Shown: one piece after another, positions 34,501 to 48,376 of the stretch
Layout of the letters: each line of letters begins with the position of its first letter
Position numbering within the stretch: position 1 is the stretch's first letter
The notes under the pieces: model-generated
Database searches by the model: none
What the model was told of the DNA's origin: nothing
What the model saw: the letters and a program-made list of their open reading frames with translations, nothing else
Source of the DNA: Phylloscopus collybita
Taxonomy: Eukaryota; Chordata; Aves; Passeriformes; Phylloscopidae
NCBI GenBank assembly: GCA_027886175.1
Contig: JAJNNQ010000024.1
Location: forward strand, 28,003,001-28,067,000
Length of the DNA: 64,000 nt
Direction of reading: 5' to 3'
Made by a program: the position numbers and the translations under genes

Positions 34501-37500
34501 ACAGCAGGTAGGAACTGGAAGGAAGATGGAAATACCCCAGTATTTCTAAAAATCCCTACCAATGCTTCAGATTTTCCTGTTTTTACCACTTCAGCGTGAT
34601 GCTGCCTAAGACAGAATTTTTTTCTATCCTGACAGTCCTTCTGCCAGTGGAAGACTGGGTAGGAGAGAGCTCAACCTCTCCCCAAACAGTGTCATGCAAA
34701 GGGGCTTGCAAGTGCTAGAGACACGCGATTTTTAGAAATAGGATTCATGTTGTCCTCTGAGGATGTACTTTGGAACCAAGGAATATTTTGGATGTGCAAC
34801 GTGGGCTCCCCATGCTGTGGGCTACATATCTCATGGTTTAGGACTATTGCTGAAACTAATAAGACAGCTAGGCTGAACAGGACATGACTGACTACCATGA
34901 TGGATGGAAGTGGCAGCACTGAAATAATGGGGGATGCTCCTTTTTCAGTTTATGGGGAGTAAATGCAAATGTTGCTCAGGCTGCTGTAATTCCTGGTCAG
35001 TGCACATTGATAAGTAAATATTTAACTGCATAAAGAACATTCCCTTCCAGAGACTGAAGCAGCCAAGTTAATCAGTTCCAGACTATATTCAAGTCATGGG
35101 TGTCAAGAGGACAATACAAGTTCAAAAACCTTGAGGATGTTCAAAGTCTGCTGTTACACCTCAGCAGTTACCGTATCTTCCCTGGGATGCTAAAAATGAG
35201 GATATTTTCACCTGCTGAGAAAGCAGGATGATGAACTCACTCAAAGACGTGCTTCATAGGGTGGAGGAAGGGCAGAAGATGTGGCAAACAGGAGTTTGAA
35301 GATCCTCTTGTTGCATCCAGATGGTGCTTCAGAAACTTGGGAGTGGAGGCTGCTGCAGTAGCTGGACTGGGAAAGCCCTCAGGCAGGTCTGGAGACATTC
35401 CCTGCCCTGGCAGCCCATGCGATGTTCACTATCAGGGTTGATGACAGAAGTTGCCACTGGTAGGAATTCTCAGGCTTTGGAAAGTGCTCACTTTCTGCCA
35501 GACCCTCCTCTTACACAACATATTTCCAGTTGTTCTTTTATCCAAGTATAGCTCGTCCGCCTCTGTCTCTCCCTTACAAAGCCAGTCCGTTCCCTTCAGA
35601 GATTATGCAGAGAAGGTTGTTAGTGCTCATGTCTCTAATAAAACAAGTTCCTACAGATACAATGTGGTTCCTATTTTCATGTACTGTCCGTAGGACTTGT
35701 GCTGCACTCCTGGAGCGTTGGAAAGAGGCTTGGCTTTCAGCACACTTTCTCCCACCAGTATGAGCAGTTGAGAAGCTGGGATCTTGGCTGCTCTTGGCTG
35801 CTAATTCACCTCTGACTTCTGCTGCTGCTTTGGAGCTGAGACATCTCTCTGTGGAGAAAAAAACATTCCAAGAATATATTTATCTTTAGGTCCATCTGTC
35901 CTCTGAAGTCTTCCCCACAAAACCCCCTGAGGTTCAAGGCACATATTTTCAGTTCCCTGCTCAAGACACTATTCTCTAGAGCCCATTTGGCTTTTAAGGG
36001 CCTCATTTAAAGTTGGGAGGAGAAAGGAGGGAAGGGATTCAGTGTCTTAGTCCATTTGGATGACTGAACATTTCTTAAGAGCTTCAGCCAAAGCACTCAA
36101 CATTTACTATTTGGGGTGCTTTTTTGTTAACAGTCAAGAGTCAAGTATTTTATCACAAAATTGCACTCTTTGTGTATTGTTCAAAGTTCAACTCCTCCTA
36201 GAGAAATGACAAGTCAGAATAGTGGTAAACTGAATTCTGGCTACAAAATAAAAAAGCAAAAGTCTGTGTTGCTATTTCTCACTTTGGATTTAAATCCTCT
36301 GGACTGAACAGCCCTTACCAGGCACTGTGCAAAGTTTTTTCCTAAAATAAGATGACAGGGGTCAGGGGCCCAAGCTAAGCTGATTAGCACAGCTAAAGCT
36401 GTATCACATTGCTACAATGGGGTCATATGATTGATCACTGGGATAAATATTTAGGAAGCTTCTCAAGGGACAGGGAATAGATGGGACTGGCCACGGAAAC
36501 CAGGCAAAATGGGCAACTGGATTGTAGCTAACAATGGGTCTGGTACCATTCACCTGTCATAATACAGATCAAAAGAGCAGGGGTAGCTCTGCAATGGGCA
36601 TTACCTCTGCCATCAGCTTCCCCTTTGAACGTGTGCTCTGCTCCTCAGGACTCTGCATCACTTCCACCTGGCAGGCGGTTTTTCAGCAGGTGGGACAGAG
36701 AGCTGTCCCTCTGCAGCCACAGCCCGCACCCTGCCAGGCTTTGCTGAGCCGTGCCCCCCTTTCCCTGCGGGCAGGGACAGCACAGTGCCCCTGAGCTCAG
36801 CAGCAGCAGCTCAAATGGCCTTTCCCTGGGCTTGGGCTTTCCCAGGAGCCTCCATGAAGGGCAGGTGGGCCAGGAAGTTTTAAAGGGGCTCTGACAGCCC
36901 CCAAACCATGACAGTCTGTGAGCAGCATGTGGGAGAGAGTGGTACTCAACTTGACTCAGCCCCCAGGTCCTCCTCTAGGGCCAGCTTGTACCCCTTGTTG
37001 TGCTGGGCCTCTGTTAGGAGGGTGCTGACTGGCCTCAGGGACCGAGAGGCCTCTGGGCCCCCTCTTTTGACCATAAATGATGGGCAACATCCTGGCCTGA
37101 GCCCAGGCCTTCGTAAGCACAGCCAGGGTCTGACTCAGCCATCAAATAGCTCACCATGAGGCACTCAGAGCCCTGACACCAAGAATTTCCTCAGCTCCCT
37201 GCGTAACTCACAGCAACCAAAATGGTCACTGGGAGAGCTGAAAGGCAGGAGGGAGGGAGGCACTGCCCCAGGGACCACCTTGGAGCCCTGCTGCAGCCCT
37301 CAGGGAGGCTTCTTTGTCCTGCTGAGACCTGGGTACCTAAAAGACACAGGAGCAGAGGCAAGGCATGGGAATTTAGAAGGATAAACGTGAAGACAAGGAG
37401 GTTGTAGACAATGGAAAGTGAGCACACAGCCATGCTGGAGAACCTGTATTATTAAACAGGTGTGAATGCCAGCTGCCAGCTACCCTGGAGGGGATGGAGG

Positions 37501-39000
37501 GTGGTTTTTTTCCAACATGTAGTGCTTTTACAAAACCTTTTCCCCATCAAACTTTAAAAAAAGCCACCAGAAGTTAACCTCCTCCTCTAACCCCAGTTTT
37601 GCCAGCTCTCATTTCTTCGCTGTTTGCCTTTCCTGCCTTGTTGCAGACTGAGGTTGTTTGCCAGAAAATAAGACAAAGGCTTGTTGCTGCCAGAATCTGC
37701 CCTTCTAACAACAAGGAATAGCAGTAAGTGAGCAAGTAGGAACACACAGAGCTGTACAGAGAGCAGAAGAGAATGGCTCCTATTATTTTGGTAAGTTGCT
37801 GTTGACTTTGAGGCAGGACTCTCAGGGAAAGGTAACAGCTGGTGTTAGACAAATGATACAGCTAGAAAAAACAGAAGAGCTTTTAGACACACAAATCCTT
37901 CTTCTGAGCTGAAGCAAAAGGCTATAAACGTCAGCCGAAGCACAGATTGGAAAAGTTTCCTCTAAGTGTCTCTCTCTGGGAAAAAAAAAGGAGGTTTCAC
38001 AGGAAAGAACTTGCCTTTCTTCAGGGAGCTAAATGGACTGGATCCTCAATCCTAGCTCTTCTGCATTGGGACGGTGCTTCCCCACCTGTAGAAACCATGG
38101 CTGTTGCTGAATCCACCAAAGAAAACCTGTTATGCTACTGCAATAGCACCCCCAGTGCTTGTGAGGCATTGGCAGATGCTCTGCCCCACTGCACCGCTGC
38201 ACACGAGCAGTTAGCAAGTGCCACTCAGACACAGACTTGTGAAGTTGAGCTGTTATTTATGCTGGCCCCAGAGATTTCGGGTCAATTGCTTAATTCAGTC
38301 CTTGATGCAAACATAGGGAGACCTCAGGGAGAAGCACCAGGGAGAAGCACCAGGGTTGAGCAGGGCTCAGGAACCTTATTAGTGCTAAAAGAAGCAGGTG
38401 AATTAGGGGAGGCACAGCATAAAAATGCGTTTGAGCTGAGACATGATGATGGTCAGTGAAGCAAACTATGCTCTGCCAGGTTGCAGGGTCAAGCAGCAGA
38501 AGTATATTGACTAATGATGTCAACATGGCCAAAGGACTGGGCTCAGGTACAACAGACAGTTCTGGGATCTGTACATCTGCTTGATTTGAACTGCAGCATC
38601 GTTTGTCCTTGGGCACATGCCTTGGCTTTGGTACAGCGCAGTGGGGTTGACACAGGAGACTGCACTCAAGTATAATCACATTGCGTGCCACGGGAGGAGC
38701 CCACCAGCCTGTGGGTGGCAAACCCTGTCCCTGGGACTGGTGCTCAGCCACCCAATTTTCCTCTTGCACAGCACTGACCCTCTCTGACTTGCTGTCTCTG
38801 ACTTGCCTCACCCTCTGCCTTCCCTCTGTCATGAAACTCTAGAGGCGCTTCTCCAGCGACAACACTATTTTGTTCAGGAGGGAAAAACCTGGGGCTGATG
38901 CACCCTGCTATCAACAAGCAGGTGTCTCGGGTAGTAACAAAAGAACCAGCATCAATAATGGAGAGGGGAGAGTGAGATAGAGGTGCAATGAAGTGGAGGG
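31521..39000. other. Intergenic, no gene seen
   Basis: An AT-rich block lies at about 32040-32260. Longer open frames at 34104-34589 (-), 37947-38459 (+) and 38290-38832 (-) have no domain, splice or start support, and the last two overlap in opposite directions. A 13-bp tandem repeat (cagggagaagcac) sits at 38325-38355. Confidence 0.55.
38325..38355. repeat. 13-bp tandem repeat
   Basis: cagggagaagcac is repeated twice plus a partial copy. A unit length not divisible by three argues against the surrounding open frame being under coding constraint. Confidence 0.85.
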
Positions 39001-39029
39001 AGGGAAGCCAATCAACCTAATGAAATAAG

Positions 39030-39320
39030 GTACAAGGTTAGTGAAGGGCTATTTATAGACTCCAGCTGGTTCAGCCTCCTGCACTTAGAGGCTGGTTCAA
39101 ACTGGCTCCTTAACAGCAGTAATAATCATTACCGAAAAGAAAGAGAAAAAAAAAAAAAGCGAAAGCTTGGAAAATTCACTGCCGGAGGTAAAGCTTTAGA
39201 GCTGGGTCTGGCTGGAGTCAGAAGTAACTGCATTACTGAGAGATTGAAAGGTTAATAGGAAACCAGCTGACACTGAAAGGGAACAATTAGAGAGGTTAAG
39301 GGGCTTAATATTAGATTAAT
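39030..39320. promoter_or_regulatory. Candidate enhancer: MEF2 site plus E-boxes
   Basis: CTATTTATAG at 39049-39058 is a perfect MEF2 consensus, followed 5 bases later by a CAGCTG E-box (39063-39068). A second CAGCTG lies at 39264-39269, with TAAT-type cores near the end. This grouping is typical of muscle or neural enhancers, but no activity can be read from sequence. Confidence 0.3.
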
Positions 39321-41267
39321 GGTTGCCTGGAGGAGCAAAAGCAGAGATTTCAGGAAAATGGGAGAATGGTGTGCAGAAGACTGTTTTTTTTCACGGATGA
39401 AGAGCCCCAGGTCTGCTTCTGCCACTCCCTGGGCAAACTGGAAGAAGGTGGCTCTGCCATTCCTTGCCTGTCTTGCTCAGTCTCCTGTTTTTATATTTCT
39501 TCCTCTTCTCCTGTCTGTCTGTCTCTTGAAGTCTCTTTGGGTTTGTTCTCCCCAACGTAAGCACTGTCTGTGTGGTCTTATCATAGTGCTTTCCTTGTGT
39601 TCCTCCTCCATCCTCCCACTGTCTCCATAATAAAATAATGCTTAGTATTCCCATGGCCCTTTATTCCTCTCCAGTCTGCTGCTCTACAGAGGCAGGGGTG
39701 GTGGGAATGGACACTTTTATCTGCATTGCCTGTAACCAGGACTCAGTGCTTCATCAGGAAAAAAAAAAAAAAAGGTGGACAAAGATCAGATGATATATTT
39801 GTTCCCCAGCATATTCTCCACAACTAGATGGACAATAATGACACCAGTGAGGTCCCTGACTACATAAGATAAACTGTTCTCCCTTCCCCCACATTATGAG
39901 ATGAGTAGCAAAGGATTTGGGGTGGACTCATAGCATCTGTTCAGTGCAGACTCCCCAGCATGTCCTGTCCCATTTCCCCACGGTCACTGCAGGGACACAG
40001 TCAGTCCCCTGACAGTCCCTGTACCTCAGTGCCACAAGAGCCTTGTCTCAGCACCACCAGCTGCTGCTTAGGACCATGAACTCCCTGCACCACCCTGAGG
40101 GACTCCTGAGACCCTGGGGGAGATTCTTCCCTCCTGCACCTTCAGTGGCTGCTGCACTCAAGGACCTTCCCAAATGCACGTGCTCCTCCCACAGGACATG
40201 GAGAATTTTCCCCAAGTGCCTGGCCCTCGATGGCTGCTTCTGTAGTCAAACAAGCACAAGCTGGCTGGATCCATTTTAATCTTCCACTGCTTCTCACAGT
40301 ACAGCCTCCCCTTTGAAAATCTCTGCTGCAAGATCAGAAAGCAATGCTCTCAGCACTTCCTTCTAGGGCTGTAAAAGCCAGGCTGGCACTCCAACACTCT
40401 GCAGGCACCCGACAGAAAAGGTTTCCTCATTTATGGTAACGGCAGAAATTGTTCCAGCCTAGAGAAGTTATGGTCATTCATGGAATATTAGCCCCAAAGA
40501 CTTGAAATGCAGTGTTCTGGCTTCATGCAAACCTCTGAAGGTCACCCATGGGGTCGTGAGGAGAAAAGCGCAAGGAAGCTCTGGCTGGCATCAGAAGGCA
40601 ACTCAAGCTGTTTGCTTCTTCTATCCATGACAGCTGAGCACTGACTTCTTACCAGCTGGGACACTGCTAATCAACAGAAAGACCAGAAAGATGGCTAGAG
40701 AAGCATTCACTGGATGTGTTTATCCTCTAGCCTCTCTTTCAAGCAGCTTCATCTGCTTAAAAGAAATGAGCCTGAAGGGACAGGTCCTCCCTGTCACCTT
40801 CCCAATCCACGTAGGAGCACTTCCCAGATCTAAAACAAACCTCTCCTATGAGCCTGTTCAGCCACATCCCTGGAGCTGCATGTCTGCTTCAAAAGACCTG
40901 ATATACTCTGAGTACTGGCCTCTGCCAGAGCCTGGGGTACCTATCACCTGCAGCCTGAAATGCCCCAGAGTTCAAAGCAGATTTCAGCTAAGGATCTTGA
41001 AGTGCTGTACAAACAGCCATTAATCCTCAAACCATCCCTGGGAGCCAGGCCTGTAATTATTTAGCTCACCATTTATCTCTGGAACTCTCTGTGCCCATTC
41101 TCCCAGCCTGGGGATGAAGAGAGGTAAAACAATACCTACCATTTCATAACAAACTGCAAATTAAATCGACTGCAGCTCAGCTGTTAAAGGGAAATGTTAC
41201 CTTTTCCATAATCACCTCCTGCAGGCAAGTACAACAGCTATTCTTTAACAGCTAGGTAAACTTTGAC

Positions 41268-41295
41268 AAAAAAAAAAAAAAAAAAAAAAAAAAAA
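41268..41295 (+). repeat. Poly(A) tract, 28 bases
   Basis: An uninterrupted run of 28 A preceded by ctttgac. No retroposon body is recognised upstream. Confidence 0.9.
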
Positions 41296-42467
41296 GAAAT
41301 GACAGGCTCTGAGTGGGACAGCCAACAAGTAGCAAAAGCTTTCCAAGAGCGGAAATCAGGAATCCTGTCTCTTGGTTTCTTGATTTATCAACTGAATTGT
41401 CTTTGCTCCACCCTTCACCCCCCTTAAAGATGACCGCCAAAGACAGAGATGCCGCCTGTGCCCTTTATGTGACTTTGTAGTGGATTAAGGAGCCTGTAGG
41501 ATTTCAGTCCAACGGAAAAAGATTAAGCGTTTTTCCACTTGTTTTCTTACATCAGAAATGCAGCTCTTCTGGAGCCTAGGAGTCTCCAGTCTGTCTAGAT
41601 CATGACAAAACTGGGACCAAAGAAAGACAAGAGGGCAGGAATGGGGTGGAGGAGAGCGGAGAGGAGACCAAGCCAAACTCGCAACGTGCTGTTTGCAAGC
41701 AACAACTGCACAAACACAGAAACAAAATGACGCACAAAATATCAGTAAGAAATTATGTGCTATTCAAGAGTTGATTTTCCTGCAGCTCCAGCCAGGGTGT
41801 GAGAATCCACAGAGGTCAAACTCTGAGTACCTCAGGAGATCTGCAGAGCTAGACGAAGAGGAAAAAAGAAATCCTCATACCTTTTTTTCCCCCTTCTCAA
41901 ACAGAAGCTTTAAGTAGGCTAAGATATCAAAGAAGACAGACCCAGCATACAGGAATGAGGAGAACTGGGTAAAAAAAGCAGAGCAATGGCTGTCCTTTCT
42001 CTGCCTCCTGTGTTGGCCAGATTCATGCAGAGGAATCCCTGGAGAGGAGATGTTGAAGGGAAGGAGCATGGGTATGGGTGGAGTAAACCAGTAAAACAAA
42101 AGGCAATTACAAAGTAAAGCGGAGATGAAGAAAGCGACAGAAGGACAGGGCTGGAGCAAATGTCAGCACACAGAGGAAATGGTCCCACTTCAGTCCAACA
42201 AGCAGAAAGGTCACTCAGATGGTGACAAAGCTGTCCCTTCTCTGCCCTCTTCCTACAGCTCCCTCCCCTACCTGTTCCAAGGAGGCAGCAGGATCCCTGC
42301 TCTGGTCTAAGCCCAGAAGGCAGTAAAGGAAAATTTCAGTCAGTTCCAGCTGTACCTGTTTAAACTACCTCTGTGGCTGGGAGGTTTAATTAGAGCTAGT
42401 CTGCAGTATTCAGGCTTTGCACTGATTTAATAGCCTGGGATCAAAACCTGTATGACCAGAGGATAGA

Positions 42468-42505
42468 GGGAAGGGCAGTGAGGGGGGGATAGGGGGGCAG
42501 GGGGT
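42468..42505 (+). promoter_or_regulatory. G-quadruplex-prone tract
   Basis: Five G runs (3, 3, 7, 6 and 5) lie within 38 bases with loops of 2 to 6 bases. This fits the canonical G3+N1-7 pattern with several alternative registers. No gene lies next to it. Confidence 0.6.
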
Positions 42506-42999
42506 GTTGTAGCTGTATTGAAAGAAGTGCAGTTGAACAGGTCCTGTCTAGATGTGGCTGAGGAGTACACAGACCACGTTTGCACAAGGGCATTTGGTTG
42601 CAAGTCACTGAGTACATCAAGGGCTAAAATCCAATTCAGTAAGCAGAAGCCTTTCCTCAGGAAATCTGTTTTTCCAGTCCTTTGCAGGTAGCTCCTCTAG
42701 AAACCTCCAAGCACAGAGCATTAAATAATCATCTGTTAAAATTACCTCCCTCCTGTCCAACTACCTGCAAGCAATGCTTCATTGCTATCTCTACATATCC
42801 TGAAACTCAGGAGAAATCCAAGAACTGCCTGCAGTAACCAAGTGTAAATCTTGTGGCAACCCCTTGCCTGTGTCAGGAAGCAGGTAAATACGCTCCAAAC
42901 TGGTGCCTTGAACTGTAAGGACACTATTCCCCCTTAAAAGGAAGCTGGAAAGGATTGTGGTGAGCTCTTTGTCAAATGCCACAGCAGCCAAGCAATTGC

Positions 43000-43330
43000 T
43001 GATCTTAGAGCGGTGCCTGCTGGCCAGTCGTATCAGAAGCGCTTGGAAATATTTCCACAGTGGACAAAATTGTAGTCAAGTTCAGGAAAACGTTTCTGGG
43101 GAAGAGGTGCGTGTCCAGCTCTGCTGCGCTTCTGCCGGAGTTCTGCCATCCAAGTTCCCACCTGCTGCAAACAAGCTGTCCTAACTTTGGGAATCAGTCT
43201 GGTATTTACTTCTGTGAGATCTCCAGCCCCACACTGTTCCTTGTCATTAAGGCTTTATGATTTTCAAGTCAATCACGAGGTAATTGATGACTTTATTATT
43301 TCGGTATAACTGATGTTGCCTTGATAATGC
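43000..43330. promoter_or_regulatory. Candidate conserved non-coding element
   Basis: Non-repetitive sequence with CpG-containing words and an AT-rich end (cacgaggtaattgatgactt, ttatttcggtataactgatg). It resembles conserved elements in texture. No evidence beyond pattern. Confidence 0.2.
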
Positions 43331-46300
43331 AATTCCCTGTAAAAGTTCAGCTTCTCAACAGTGTCATCCCAACAAGACCCTTAACCTGTTTGATGTTGGA
43401 TGCTGAGAGCATAAGGCATTTCACATCACTTAGGGCTTTTGAAAAGTCTGACATTTTACATACCTTTGCCACACAGGAACATGCTCAAAACGGCAGCAGT
43501 GCCACTTGTGCAAGCTGGGTGAAACAGCTGCCAAAGCCACTGTTCTTTTACTGTCCTTATGACATGCTGGGCAAAAAAAAATATGAGTGAAACAGCTCTG
43601 ATCACAGAGGCAGTGTCTTGCATCTTGCATGCTTACAAATAGAAAAATACAAAAAAAATGAAATTACCAAGTAATTATCTCCAGAGATATAATGTAGCAC
43701 TCTTATGCCACCATCACACATGTATAACAAGGTATTAAACTGGAATTCATCCTCAGCCTGAGGAGACAATTCAGATATGAACAAAATAAAATAGGTAGTG
43801 TATCTTGTAATTCCTGAACTTATATTATGAGAGAAAATAGAATTCTGTCAGAAGGTTGGAATTATGTCCCCCCAAGCCCACCGTTCTTCTAGGTAATGAC
43901 ACACACTTCTTCGTACACAAACACACACAGACACAGAGCTCTACTCCTAGGGCAGGAGTTTAAAATGGCTAAGACTGGTAATGGCAGAGGCTTGCATCCA
44001 TCTTCATGGGTCTTCCAGGGGCTGAGACAGTACAGCAAACTCTCTCTCGGACCGACGTTCTGTCACTGATGGCAGGTGGGCAGCCTCAGGTAGAGATTTC
44101 CCATTACTCGCATTTGTTTGCTGTTTTGCTGCACTTGAACTGCCAATTTGACATTTTACATCCTCACCATGAGTAGGGCAGATGTAGGTGGGAGGTGGGC
44201 AGACAAAAACAATGATGAGGCTGCTAAATGCCTTTCTGAAGAACTGGATGTTATCTGTACATCTGTTTGAGCTCCTCCATGCTGTACATATACCAAAACA
44301 TTCAGCTGAATATGTATTTAAGGTAAACACCAGCCAAATGTCTGTGTTGAACTGGCAACTGCACAGGTTTCAGCTGTCCTACTGTCTCACGAGATGAAAG
44401 GACCCTCTCCCCACATCCACTCCAGTTTGGGAAATGGTCAGATACTGTGATGTGAACATTATAACCCAAAAACATCTGAAAGAAAGTGAATTACTTGAAA
44501 GTACATCTCGAGTTATGCACAAAGGCCTGTGGGCTACACAAAGTTAATGCAAAAAAATCAAATGAAATGTTGAAGCAGATAATTTTTCTACCAACAACAG
44601 GAATCTGCTGAAAATATAAGTCTATTTTCAGAACTGAGGGAATAAGGGAAGTCTGCAGAAAATACTGAATTCAGCAGTCTTTAGTCTTTCAGTGTTTGAC
44701 TTTGCGGCTGCAATGGACTTCTCTCCTAATCTATTTGGCTTCAGAAAGACAGAACTGAAAAATAACCAGATGATAAATAAATACTAATGTAATGCACATT
44801 ACTAGTGATTACAATGTTCCAAATCACCATATACATGTTATCACTGTGATACTGTAGTGATTAGAAAAAGCATATTATGAGTTCTGGTTAATATACTCCA
44901 GAGTTGACCAGAGGACTTTCACATTTAATCAGTGCTGTTCAGCAGAACTCAGGATTCAGAGCCTGAGAGCTGTAGTCTGGCTGCATTCCATACAGTTATT
45001 TATTGGAGAACATATAACAGAAATCCCAAATTAGGTCTTGTTTCCCGTGACCTTTTTGCCTGCTAGGTTGGCCATAGGAACCAACCAGGTCCACACCACT
45101 GGAAGCCAGTGCAACTTTTCTCAGGACCCTGGCACACTTCAGAGTAGATGTAGAAGGAGATGTGATCTGCAGCATCCCTGAGACACAGCATCTTTTCACA
45201 GGGAACAAGTCCCCCACCCCTGTGTGCTGGCTCTCAATCACAAAAGCCTTCAACCTCAAAGTCCCACAGCCAGTTCCTTATAACTTTCTTATTAAATCCA
45301 AGCTGTGGCCCATCCTGCCTGCTGGCTTTGCATTACCCTAAATCCTAGTGATATTGGTGAGATCACCTCCCTGAGGGTCCAAGCCCCTCTTTCAGATGTC
45401 CTAAAGGTAAGTTAAAATATTGAATGTCTTCACCAATTTCTAATTTCTCTAGGAGAAAACCCCAACTATATTGGCCCTTGAAAACATCTACGACAAACCA
45501 CCCAACATGCCAAATCACCCTCACACTCACCACATGCCCATTGAGTAAGTGGGCAACAACCTGCCTTCTACAGCTCTTAAAGCACAGCAGCTAATCTATA
45601 GGTGATTAATCTCAAGGAGCCTTTTTCTGTCCCTCTGAACCAATGGCCTTCCCTGGGAAGCTTCACATTCCACACAGCAGAGGGAAGCTGGGAATAATTT
45701 CCTACACTGCTGGATCTAAGTCCTGCCCCAGCAGAGCAATGGCACCCAGACACACAGAGCTTCAGGCTGCCATTCTGGCACTTAAAGATTTTTGCCTCTT
45801 TTTCAAGTGTTGTCTCTCTGAAACAATCCTCTGGCTTAAAGGAGACACCACCACCATCAAGGTGATTAGTTTAGTTAAATTAGTTGTTTTGTTAAGCTTT
45901 TTGCAACTGAAATTGAAACACCTGAAAATGTAATTCTCAACCAGACCTAGAGGAAAACACTGATATCAGTAGAAACGCATGGCTCCTCTCTTGTCAGGAC
46001 TGCAAGACACAGCTTACTGCAGTATAAGGCCTGCATTTCAAAAGGTTATTCTGGGATTAGTTTATCTTTATAGCCTTAAATAGTCTGTTTTGCAATACTC
46101 TGCACAGAATTTCTGGACCTTCTACACACTTACCCCCACCAGTCCCTTATGTCCCATCTTCCTGGTCCAACTCTACACTCTCTTCTCCCCACCCTTCCCC
46201 AGGAAGATCCAAACTGCATACTTGATGTGCACCCAGTGAAAAGGAATGGTAAACAAATATAACTGGATATGATAGAAGAGGAAAACACTTTCTAAATTGG

Positions 46301-48350
46301 AAAGAAATTTGCAATTGATAAGGCTAGGAATGGTTTGGGTTTTTTTCCCTAGGTAGAGGCACAGCTGCTAGAAAAAATTGATAAGCTTTGTGACCCTCAA
46401 GCCTATCCTCAGATATCCAACAGGGATGGAGAAGCAGCTGCATTTTACCCAAGTTTTATATTTGGGTCATATAAAAATTCACAGATTAGAAACTTAAACG
46501 TGTCCTTGAGCACAGGATACACTGATTTCTCCCGTGACTGCACTTGTTAAGCCACACTGGCCAACATGATGCCCCACAATCAACAATACTCACCACGTTT
46601 TAAGGAGGAAAATTCCCTTGAAGGCAAAGTTTCTTAGGCAAATTCCCTAAGGAAAAGTTCCTCAGAATTTTCCTGCATGCTCATTAGGGTCCCTAGAAAT
46701 GGTTGATGTCGTTGCACCTACCCCACAGCTCAAACTGCACACAGAGATGGTCGAGCAGACACTCTCACCTCACCCTTTTGCTTTGGGTGTCCCTAAATTA
46801 TGCTGCTAGTGCTTGAAGAGGATTGCAAACCTGTGTTCCAGCAGCAGGATGCCACACACGGTGTGTGTCACCTCCTTGCAGTCTGCCAGGCATAATCAGT
46901 CCCTGGATTTAAAGCACAGATACAAGTCTGCCCATAAGGCAACCATGCTGCCTGCTGGTGTTCCTGCTGTCCTGAGCTTTTGCTGCAGTCCTGCTCCTGG
47001 AGGGCAATCCTCTCACCTCTGCTTGTGTAACTCCAAGTGAAGCTAGCTCTTCGGCACTGATGAAGGCTGTCTCAACTCACAGGACTGCTTTCACACTGGC
47101 ATTTGTTAGAGACTGCTCCCAACAATTGCACAGCCAATGCTAATGTGTGGAAGATGCAACTCTTCAACCAGCACAGGGAGATCCAGCACAGAGTGTTTGC
47201 AAACAACTAAAAACTGGGCATGTCAGCACCACACAAAGCTGCCTGCACAACTGTGGGTTGAGTTTTGTGACTAAAATCCACACTTTCAGCTCTGCAGCAG
47301 ACATTGAGCTCTGATCTCATTTATTCTGGGATTAATTAGGAGCAACATCTTCTGTAGGCACTGCTTTCATAGGTTAAAGCTAGCATAAAGCAAGGAGAGT
47401 CAGGACCAAGGAATCAACCAGGCTGTGTCTTGTGAGCACAAATACTTAGGAGCAGCTTCTCCTCACTGTGAGCTTGCTTATTTGCAAAAACAGGTCTTAC
47501 CACCAGCATCAGGGATATTGGAGGGCAGGCTCACTTCCTGGAATACAGTCAGCATTTCCTGGATTCAAGTTGTCCACAGGTCAAAAATAACTGCATTTCA
47601 AGTGAGCTTCTACTCTCTGCTATTGAAAACTTCCTATTTTTTCCATTCACTGCAAAGTAAGACTGGCCACAAGCTTTTCACAGAAAAAAAAAAAAGTTTA
47701 TTCTTCTTTAGTTACTGAGGAGACATTTGAAGAGAAGCACATAGGGAATGGCACTGCAAATACTGTCAACAAAACCAGCAGAAAGTCAGGTGTATTTATT
47801 CTCCCAAATGTCTTCCGACTTCACATCGTTACAGGAAAAAAAACCCCAACATTTATCCCTCATAAGACCCAAAAATTAAAAAAAAAGCTTCACTGTTGTT
47901 TTAAAAACTGTGGTTTGCACTTCTACCAGCAATTTCTCTCATGTGTGCAAGGTAAAAGGGTGAAAGCCAGCAGTGAGAGACTGTAGAGCCTGTAGTTCTT
48001 GGTCTTATGTCAGCCTGCCGTGTAAATGGGTTTTTCTACTTCTGATCAAGCTCCAAAATTCCACAAACTATTCTGAAGACTTCCAGCAACTGTGGTTAAT
48101 TAACCACAACTGCTTACTATTTTTGAAGCTGTTGCTTCTTGCTTTGGAAATAATGTCAGTTATACCAGGTGTCAAAGAATTTTCAAAAGCACACTATGAG
48201 ACCTCTCTGTGTTGTTTAGTACTAAATTGCATGGGATTAATGGAGACCATTACACAAAGTGGTATCGTTTCTGGGAGCAATTTCAGCCAGTTCCACCAAC
48301 CATTCTTTTACTATTATTTCTCACATTAATAACATTAAGAAAATAAGACT
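43331..48350. other. Intergenic, no gene seen
   Basis: AT-rich sequence leading to the 3' end of CD58. No repeats or coding exons that I can support. Confidence 0.55.
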
Positions 48351-48376
48351 TTGTCAAAGCACGCAAACAAATTGCA

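Larger units (their letters stand above)
39321..43000. other. Intergenic, no gene seen
   Basis: Contains A runs near 39760 and 41268-41295 and the G-rich tract at 42468-42505. No coding exon or named transposon. Confidence 0.55.

Noticed and set aside
34104..34589. 161-codon minus-strand open frame
   Set aside because: Low similarity to any protein I know, no splice or promoter context, and length near chance expectation.
37947..38832. Two longer open frames, 170 codons (+) and 180 codons (-), overlapping in opposite directions
   Set aside because: This length is expected by chance about once in 64 kb of six frames. There is no domain, splice partner or codon signature, and a 13-bp tandem repeat lies inside the plus-strand frame.
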